Shown here: positions 12,083-17,481 of the stretch, piece after piece
Layout: every line of letters begins with the position of its first letter
Numbering within the stretch: the first letter of the stretch is position 1
From: a virus
Direction: 5' to 3' (one strand)
DNA length: 28,814 bases
Virus record (IMG/VR): IMGVR_UViG_3300035698_002724
Location: 1 to 28,814 of that record
Translations under genes and position numbers: made by a program
The notes under the pieces: generated by a model
Databases searched by the model: none
What the model was told of the DNA's origin: nothing
Seen by the model: the letters and a program-made list of their open reading frames with translations, nothing else

Positions 12083-12444
12083 TATACTCAGACCTAACCC
12101 CAAATCAAAAGCGAATAATCTGCAACGGATGCGGCGGCAAGGGTTCAGGTGTCCCGATCCCGGAGTTTCTATTCACAGCTTCCTGCAACCACCACGACTT
12201 CAAATATTGGCGAGGCTGTACCAAGTCAGACCGGAAGAAGGCAGACCGTCAATTTTATGACGCTATGGTTCAAGACGCAAACGAGGCTGTATGGTGGAAG
12301 CGGCCGCATTATCGTATTTGGGCGAGGGTGTATTATCAGGCGGTTAGAATGTTTGGCGGGAAGTATTTCCATTATTCTGTGTTGCCGCTGGATGAGGTTG
12401 ACGCAGGGCGGGAGGAGGAGCGGTGGAATCCAGATACGCATTAA
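12079..12444 (+). CDS. Phospholipase A2-like protein, 121 aa
   Basis: The core CNGCGGKGSGVPIPEF...SC-x2-HD-x2-Y-x-G (C36, H39, D40, Y43) followed by DRKKADRQFYDAM (51-63) matches the C-x2-HD active-site helix and downstream helix of small bacterial and phage phospholipase A2-like proteins. His39-Asp40 would be the catalytic dyad with a calcium-binding glycine-rich loop before it. PLA2 enzymes cleave the sn-2 ester of phospholipids. There is no signal peptide, so it would act in the cytoplasm, be packaged in the virion or exit by lysis. It lies among micro-genes upstream of the packaging genes. Activity is unproven. Confidence 0.75.
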   Translation: MIYSDLTPNQKRIICNGCGGKGSGVPIPEFLFTASCNHHDFKYWRGCTKSDRKKADRQFYDAMVQDANEAVWWKRPHYRIWARVYYQAVRMFGGKYFHYSVLPLDEVDAGREEERWNPDTH

Positions 12445-12602
12445 TCAACAACGACACACTGAAGGTTCATAAATTCAGACATAAAGACGATTTCAAGGTA
12501 GCCATTATCACGATAGTAGCCAGTGGTTGTGAGATTACATCATTCCGGTATTATAAAGACCTCGACAAGTGGGTGGCGTATGAGACTTGTGAGGAGATAT
12601 AG
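12423..12602 (+). CDS. Hypothetical protein, 59 aa
   Basis: A strong GGAGGAGGAG precedes GTG 12423 inside the end of the PLA2-like gene. The small protein appears alpha/beta (VHKFRHKDDFKVAIITIVASGCEITSFRYYKDL) with an acidic C-terminus (YETCEEI). No family is recognised. It fills an otherwise empty interval of about 165 bases. Confidence 0.6.
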   Translation: MESRYALINNDTLKVHKFRHKDDFKVAIITIVASGCEITSFRYYKDLDKWVAYETCEEI

Positions 12603-12608
12603 GTCGAT

Positions 12609-12818
12609 ATGTGTTCAAATAGCAAAGCAACAATAAGAGATGAGCAGGTATCTATCTACCTTGGGTATAACGGTGGGAAGATAGCAATAGGCGACTTTAA
12701 ATATTCAGAGTATGGAACAGAATCAACCAGAGACGAGCTTATTTCCCGCTTGTCTGTATTTGACAAGGAAGAATTAGCAGCTTTGATTGCAGATTTAATA
12801 AACAATTCATGGGAGTAG
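12609..12818 (+). CDS. Hypothetical protein, 69 aa
   Basis: AGGTCG and GGAG lie upstream of ATG 12609. The N-terminal half is predicted beta (EQVSIYLGYNGGKIAIGDFKYSEYG) and the C-terminal half helical and acidic (RDELISRLSVFDKEELAALIADLINN). The fold resembles small host-takeover proteins, but there is no family match. Confidence 0.6.
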   Translation: MCSNSKATIRDEQVSIYLGYNGGKIAIGDFKYSEYGTESTRDELISRLSVFDKEELAALIADLINNSWE

Positions 12819-12826
12819 GAGGCAAT

Positions 12827-13132
12827 ATGAGGTTATTTGATAAGATTCGGGCATACCGTAATAGGAATGGCTTGCCAGTTAACCACGAAGAGTCAGTTCG
12901 TGAGCTATATAGACGAGAATATCGACACGAGGCGGCTGTAGATGTTTGGAATGAGAAGCGCGGCAAACTGTCTGACATTAACGAGAATATTGCCATGGGT
13001 AAACGGCGCCTTTCCGCGCTTACCTTCGAGATCGCCAAGGCAGAGGTCAAGGTTGAGTCCGATGAGCTTAAATTTCTTTCTCGCGAGAACATATGGCTTC
13101 GTGAGCTTGTTGAGAGCATTACGGAGAAATGA
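12827..13132 (+). CDS. Coiled-coil protein, 101 aa
   Basis: AGGAGG (12817-12822) supports ATG 12827 over GTG or ATG codons upstream. The product is highly charged with long heptad-like helices (RGKLSDINENIAMGKRRL, FEIAKAEVKVESDELKFL) and a basic N-terminus. It is likely a dimeric coiled coil. No family is recognised. Confidence 0.65.
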   Translation: MRLFDKIRAYRNRNGLPVNHEESVRELYRREYRHEAAVDVWNEKRGKLSDINENIAMGKRRLSALTFEIAKAEVKVESDELKFLSRENIWLRELVESITEK

Positions 13133-13133
13133 T

Positions 13134-13358
13134 ATGACAGCCATAGAATCCAGCGTCAGGTGCAAGTCTCAAATTAAGCGAATCCGCGCCCAAATGAGCG
13201 AGGTATCGTTCCTGTCTGTCCATTGTGCAGACGAGTATTCTAGGATAACGGTAGTATACGAAATTCTTGAGAAGGAGCGCAACGGGAAGGTTGGCGGGCC
13301 GGTTGACAATGATTTATTAATTGAGGCAATTACGCGAGTCCGGAGGGGCGATGACTGA
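13134..13358 (+). CDS. Hypothetical basic helical protein, 74 aa
   Basis: GGAG at 13122-13125 precedes ATG 13134. The frame is open far upstream, but that part is the shadow of the coiled-coil gene. Arg/Lys-rich helices (SSVRCKSQIKRIRAQMSEV) are followed by a short acidic end. The TGA overlaps the next small gene. Confidence 0.6.
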   Translation: MTAIESSVRCKSQIKRIRAQMSEVSFLSVHCADEYSRITVVYEILEKERNGKVGGPVDNDLLIEAITRVRRGDD

Positions 13359-13416
13359 TCTTGCGGTCATAGCAGCATTCATAATAACAGTAATTTGCAT
13401 GTATTTGGGGGCGTGA
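13351..13416 (+). CDS. Single-span membrane micropeptide, 21 aa
   Basis: GGAGGGG directly precedes ATG 13351. Nearly the entire product is a hydrophobic helix (LAVIAAFIITVICMYLGA), enough to cross a membrane once. It overlaps the preceding TGA and shares its own TGA with the next ATG. The RBS, the two overlaps and the hydrophobicity together support it. Possible roles are lysis regulator, pinholin-like peptide or a membrane-protein modulator. Confidence 0.5.
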   Translation: MTDLAVIAAFIITVICMYLGA

Positions 13417-13628
13417 TGCAATTCTCCCAAGACATAGAAGAATGCTTGCGGAACCCAATGTTAATCCGCAAGCTTGATAAGAAGAGGCGTATCGAGGTTG
13501 TTGAATTTATGCACATATTCAGGCGTATGTGGCACGAACTAAGGTGTGGAATATACAAAGAAAGCCGTGATTGGCTGAGGAGGCGTGATGGCAATAACAA
13601 AAATACAAATAACACACCAACCGGATGA
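13416..13628 (+). CDS. Hypothetical basic protein, 70 aa
   Basis: GGGGGCG precedes ATG 13416 in a TGATG overlap. The product is helical and basic (LDKKRRIEVVEFMHIFRRMWHEL; SRDWLRRRDG), suggesting nucleic-acid contact. Its Asn/Thr-rich tail overlaps the next gene by 41 bases. Confidence 0.55.
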   Translation: MQFSQDIEECLRNPMLIRKLDKKRRIEVVEFMHIFRRMWHELRCGIYKESRDWLRRRDGNNKNTNNTPTG

Positions 13629-13878
13629 AGAAGATAAGGTTTTCTGTGATTCAGTGACAATAATTGGTTATGCTCGTACAGATACAGGAGGGCTATCAAA
13701 ATCAACAATAAAAGAACTACGTATATCATGTGATATTATTGCAAAACGCATAAACGAAAATATCGATATGCACGCAAAATATGGAATTAAAAAGACAGGA
13801 GGTGACTGTCTGGCGCCAGGAATGCAAGAAATAAGAATACTGCTCCGGGAAGCATTATCCGTAACACGGCAGAGCTAA
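13588..13878 (+). CDS. Hypothetical protein, 96 aa
   Basis: GAGGAGGCG precedes ATG 13588 (a GTG one codon earlier is also possible). The N-terminal ~35 residues are beta-like (AITKIQITHQPDEEDKVF) and the rest helical. The last 25 codons overlap, in another frame, a possible coiled-coil ORF (13806-13946). No family is recognised. Confidence 0.6.
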   Translation: MAITKIQITHQPDEEDKVFCDSVTIIGYARTDTGGLSKSTIKELRISCDIIAKRINENIDMHAKYGIKKTGGDCLAPGMQEIRILLREALSVTRQS

Positions 13879-13946
13879 ACAAGATACTGATTGAGCGCGT
13901 TGAACTTCTTGAGAAAGAGGTTGAGCGCTTGAAGGAGGAGGCGTGA
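13806..13946 (+). other. Open frame for a leucine-zipper-like peptide lacking a standard start
   Basis: After an in-frame TGA at 13803, the frame is open for 46 codons to TGA 13946, which overlaps the next ATG (TGATG) as at other gene junctions here. The end encodes a clean heptad pattern (LNKILIERVELLEKEVERL). No ATG, GTG or TTG starts it early enough. Non-standard ATT or CTG initiation, a frameshift from the 13588 gene, or a mutated start could explain it. Confidence 0.35.
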
Positions 13947-14227
13947 TGCACAAAGAAATAAGAGACGAGTTGCTGAATAAGGTAAAAGCCGGGCTTGACG
14001 GCCCCGCCAAAGACTTAGAGCAACTGGTTCATAATTACAAGGATTTTATCGAGGCGTGTGATATTGATAACCTTCTTGGAGATTGCAACTTTTGGGATAT
14101 TGTCGAGCCAGCTACAACTACCAACATAAAACCATATAGCATAGTTCCTGTCGAAAGCTTTAGTAAAGAAGCCGTTGACAATGCTATATACGCTGCTGAG
14201 AAGATTGCCGAAGAATCTGATGTTTAG
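13946..14227 (+). CDS. Hypothetical acidic protein, 93 aa
   Basis: GGAGGAGG precedes ATG 13946 in a TGATG overlap. The product is helical at both ends with a central DNLLGDCNFWDIVEP segment. It is acidic overall, with no cysteine motif or membrane span. Unknown function. Confidence 0.65.
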   Translation: MHKEIRDELLNKVKAGLDGPAKDLEQLVHNYKDFIEACDIDNLLGDCNFWDIVEPATTTNIKPYSIVPVESFSKEAVDNAIYAAEKIAEESDV

Positions 14228-14233
14228 CTGAAA

Positions 14234-14449
14234 ATGAAAACTATGGATCGACTTGACTACGAGCGGAAATATTCTGAAAAAACCGGGCTGTCAATGATGG
14301 CACTATATGAGATGGGCTTGATAGCTATTACGTGCAGATGTGGTGGAGATTCACACGAAGACGGATGCGAGGGGTGGAATATGGTCAGTGTAGACAGCCT
14401 TGCATACCAACAGTGGTTATTTGAATCAACACTTTACATGCTGCCTTAA
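14234..14449 (+). CDS. Hypothetical Cys-containing protein, 71 aa
   Basis: Two ATGs (14234 and 14243) could start it; neither has a clear RBS. A central C-x-C-GGDSHEDGC segment could bind a metal. The surrounding sequence (DYERKYSEKTGLSMMALYEMG) is helical. The next ~70 bases hold no gene I can support. Confidence 0.55.
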   Translation: MKTMDRLDYERKYSEKTGLSMMALYEMGLIAITCRCGGDSHEDGCEGWNMVSVDSLAYQQWLFESTLYMLP

Positions 14450-14522
14450 ACATGATACAATTCAGATTGAAAGGGTTGTTTCATTTTGAAATGGTGTCTC
14501 TTAAATGAGACAGGAGGTGTAT

Positions 14523-14693
14523 ATGGATATAGTCGATGTTCTTGTGGCTATGGAGAAAAAAGACCTCGAGTTGTATCAGAAGCGTGTGTGGAACGAGCTT
14601 ATAGTTAAGAGTGGTTATTCAAAACCAACGGTAGCAGATCAAATTAAAGCAAGAAAAGAATCTCACGGTGATGTATTCGGACATTTCATATGA
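14523..14693 (+). CDS. Hypothetical basic helical protein, 56 aa
   Basis: AGGAGGTG sits at 14512-14519, four bases before ATG 14523. Two helices with mixed charge are followed by KPTVADQIKARKESHG. The TGA overlaps the start of the KdsB-like gene, so the two may be co-translated. No family is recognised. Confidence 0.55.
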   Translation: MDIVDVLVAMEKKDLELYQKRVWNELIVKSGYSKPTVADQIKARKESHGDVFGHFI

Positions 14694-15403
14694 ATATTGT
14701 AGCAATCATACCAACGCGGCTTGACTCAGAGCGGTTTCCCGGAAAGGCGTTGCATCTCATTAACGGTATTCCGATGATTCAGCGTGTGTACGGTCAAGTT
14801 CGGAAGTCTAATATTGTGGATCAGGTCTTTATTGCAACATCAGACGAAGAAATACAGAAAGCCGTAACAGATGTTGGGTACAGGTGCATACTGACCAGTA
14901 AGGACAACAAGACGGGTACGGATAGGGTAGCTGACGCATGTAACAGGCTTGAGCTTCCAAGTGACACGATAGTTTTGAACGTACAGGGCGATCAGCCAAT
15001 GGTTGACCCTGCCTGTTTAGAGTATGCCACAATTCCATTTGAGTTTGATAAAAGAATCGGCATGTGTACCCTGGCAACCCTGATAAGTGACGAGAAAGAA
15101 ATAAACAATCCAAATAACGTAAAGGTGGTTTTTGACGAGAATGGTGACGCACTGTACTTTTCAAGATCCGCTATTCCATACGGACAAAAGGAAGTTTACA
15201 AGCATCTTGGGATATACACATACACCGTTGATTTTTTAAAGGAATTTCATCTGCTTCAGGAGGGATTTCTTGAAAAACAGGAGGGGCTCGAACAACTTCG
15301 TGCGCTCGAGGCTGGACACAAGATAAGGGTGATAGCTACAGATTATGATTCTCCATCAGTGGATGCACCAGCAGACATAGCAAAGATTGAGAGGCTGTTA
15401 TAA
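14690..15403 (+). CDS. kdsB: CMP-Kdo synthetase (3-deoxy-manno-octulosonate cytidylyltransferase) homologue
   Basis: At 237 aa it is close to KdsB length. Diagnostic motifs are present: IIPTRLDSERFPGKAL (6-21, nucleotide-binding loop), KTGTDRVADA (74-83), LNVQGDQPMV (96-105), LYFSRSAIPYG (155-165), KHLGIYTY (171-178), EQLRALEAGHKIRV (201-214) and VDAPADIAKIE (224-234). KdsB joins Kdo to CMP from CTP in the cytoplasm of Gram-negative bacteria, for LPS core synthesis. The usual DEP metal-site triad reads DQP here, which may alter kinetics or substrate (for example Kdo8N). It is embedded in phage genes directly before the large terminase. It could supply CMP-sugar for LPS remodelling or for virion glycosylation by the Maf-like protein at 25159. 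Confidence 0.9.
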   Translation: MNIVAIIPTRLDSERFPGKALHLINGIPMIQRVYGQVRKSNIVDQVFIATSDEEIQKAVTDVGYRCILTSKDNKTGTDRVADACNRLELPSDTIVLNVQGDQPMVDPACLEYATIPFEFDKRIGMCTLATLISDEKEINNPNNVKVVFDENGDALYFSRSAIPYGQKEVYKHLGIYTYTVDFLKEFHLLQEGFLEKQEGLEQLRALEAGHKIRVIATDYDSPSVDAPADIAKIERLL

Positions 15404-15423
15404 CAGACATACCGCAGGAACTA

Positions 15424-17103
15424 ATGCCGTTGTTTATCTGGATGGAGCGATGGCACTACAGTAAGCAAGATGAGTTCGTTCGTGCGCTTAAAGACCACTG
15501 GGAGGTCTTGTTTTGTGCCGGGAATGGATCTGGTAAGACGGCTATATTTTACTGGAACATAATCATGTATGCGGTAGGCATACACCCGCATCAATTTGCA
15601 AAGACTCCTTTAAAGATAAAAATACTTGTTAACGATTTTGAACATGGGTACGGGAAGATATTCAAAGAAACAGTGCTTGAACCGCACCATATGCCTGAGC
15701 GGTTTGAGATATGGTCAGAGTCAGCCAAGAACAAGAATAGACCAATTTCGTTCTTTACAGAGGCGCACAAGGCCGAGGCGGAGCTTAAAAGGCTTTTAAA
15801 GAAGTATCCTGACGCAGAGATAAAGAACCAGCCTGAGAGCACCATAGGCCCCATGCTTCACGAAAGCTATATCGAAAAGCTTCCGTCAAGGGATGACAGA
15901 ACCCTGAAGCTGAAGAATGTGAGCAACAGCCTTATATTCTTCCAAACGTCTGAGCAGAAGAAAAAGCTTCATAGTGGAACAAACTTTGACGTTCTTGGCT
16001 GTGACGAGGAAGCAGAGTATCAGGTTTATGATGAATCAAAGCGTGGGTTAAGAACAGCGAAGGGTGGCGGTAAGATACTACACGCCTTCACGCCTCCATT
16101 TGACGAAGAGGTAAAGCATAAAGGCCCAAGCTGGACAAAGTTTAAATTAATAGATCCGTTCGAGAAGGGTGAGGACGATGACGTATATGTTGTAAGGGCG
16201 GCAATGGCTGACAACCCTTCTATTACAGATGCTTATATAAGGCGCTTTAGCAAAGGGAAGACCGAGCAACAGTTAAGGATTCAGCTATATGGCGACTACC
16301 CAACATGGGGCGAAATGATTCATCCTGACTTTCAGGACTTCTTGTGGGATGCTCAGAAAAGATTAGGCCATCTGTTGCCGTACGATTTTGAAATTCCGTT
16401 TGACGATCCGGATGTTAAGTTTGAAACAGCCATTGACTGGCACTCGTCTAAACCGCCTGCGATAGTGTGGACTTTTGAATACATGGAGGGGCCGAATAAG
16501 GGTGACATAGTTGTATGGGACGAACTATCTCCACAGGCAGGCATAGGGTTGACTATAACGCAAACCGCCAATGCAATCAAGGAAATAGAAGGACATAGGT
16601 TTAGTTCTGATAGAAGGCGAATAGTAAGATACGGCGACCCTAAGATGCGAGATAAGGATAATAGTCTTATAACAGGATTTAACGCATGGGAAGAGTTCAG
16701 GCATAACGGGATCAGGATGACAGAGGGCTGGAATAGAAACCCTGATGTTGGCATATCAACTGTGAACGATTTCCTTCGAGGAAAGTCTGAATCTCACAAG
16801 GAACACCCAAGGATTTTCATTAAGGAAGATTGCAAGACCACCAGGCACAATATGAAAAACCATTATTGGGTACGACAAAAAGACGGAACCGGGACACCAG
16901 ACCCTAAGTTTTCTGATTACTGTGTGTCTTTAAGATATATCCTGCAACGGAAAAGCAGGAAGATAAAGAAGGGAATGGTCAGAGAAAAAAGCAAGTGGCC
17001 TCTGAATAGTTACGAGGGAAATTCAACTTTTGGGCCGTATGGCGGAAACTATGTAGAAGACTACAGTAAATTCATAGACCCATCGGCATATTCAAGGAGA
17101 TAG
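15424..17103 (+). CDS. terL: Terminase large subunit (packaging ATPase/nuclease)
   Basis: The N-terminal ATPase has Walker A CAGNGSGKT (31-39), Walker B FDVLGCDEE (188-196) and the coupling-like motif FTPP (222-225). The C-terminal RNase-H-like nuclease begins at TAIDWHSSKPP (335-345, acidic D338), continues through VVWDELSP (363-370) and has a late KFSDYCVSLRY acidic site. At 559 aa it is a full-length large terminase. It cuts concatemeric DNA and pumps it through the portal encoded at 20227. AGGA precedes ATG 15424. Its small subunit is about 4.3 kb upstream. Confidence 0.95.
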   Translation: MPLFIWMERWHYSKQDEFVRALKDHWEVLFCAGNGSGKTAIFYWNIIMYAVGIHPHQFAKTPLKIKILVNDFEHGYGKIFKETVLEPHHMPERFEIWSESAKNKNRPISFFTEAHKAEAELKRLLKKYPDAEIKNQPESTIGPMLHESYIEKLPSRDDRTLKLKNVSNSLIFFQTSEQKKKLHSGTNFDVLGCDEEAEYQVYDESKRGLRTAKGGGKILHAFTPPFDEEVKHKGPSWTKFKLIDPFEKGEDDDVYVVRAAMADNPSITDAYIRRFSKGKTEQQLRIQLYGDYPTWGEMIHPDFQDFLWDAQKRLGHLLPYDFEIPFDDPDVKFETAIDWHSSKPPAIVWTFEYMEGPNKGDIVVWDELSPQAGIGLTITQTANAIKEIEGHRFSSDRRRIVRYGDPKMRDKDNSLITGFNAWEEFRHNGIRMTEGWNRNPDVGISTVNDFLRGKSESHKEHPRIFIKEDCKTTRHNMKNHYWVRQKDGTGTPDPKFSDYCVSLRYILQRKSRKIKKGMVREKSKWPLNSYEGNSTFGPYGGNYVEDYSKFIDPSAYSRR

Positions 17104-17106
17104 ATA

Positions 17107-17472
17107 ATGGCATTTTTAAAACCAGTACAGGTCGGAACCACAAACAAATGGTCTTATTTCGCTACGGGCGCGAGTCATATAGCCGAGTCGTTGTCAGTTT
17201 TCAGCAATGACGTTCCGTTTGTTCTTGTTGAGATCAGGATTCACCTATCTAAGGCTGGTGCGGCAAACGACTTAACGGCTACCGTGGACTCAAACGCAGG
17301 TACAGCATACGATACAATCATTCTTACTCAGGACATGAGCCTTGTTGTAGACTTGCAGGAGGTCTATGACGATAACGAGAAGTGTTTCCAGAGCGGGGAT
17401 CAGCTTGACTTTGCATGGACAAATGGCGGATCTGCTACATGGGGCCTTGAAGTAATAGTTGAACCGAAATAA
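17107..17472 (+). CDS. Probable small virion protein, beta-rich, 121 aa
   Basis: AAGGAGAT precedes ATG 17107. The product appears all-beta with alternating hydrophobics (FVLVEIRIHLSKAG, TIILTQDMSLVVDL, WGLEVIVEPK). This suggests a jelly-roll-like or decoration domain. It lies between the large terminase and a fibre/spike gene, so a structural role is likely. No family assigned. Confidence 0.65.
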   Translation: MAFLKPVQVGTTNKWSYFATGASHIAESLSVFSNDVPFVLVEIRIHLSKAGAANDLTATVDSNAGTAYDTIILTQDMSLVVDLQEVYDDNEKCFQSGDQLDFAWTNGGSATWGLEVIVEPK

Positions 17473-17481
17473 GGAGCTACA

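Noticed and set aside
15591-15854. Reverse-strand open frame inside terL
   Set aside because: Antisense to well-conserved terminase motifs, without RBS.
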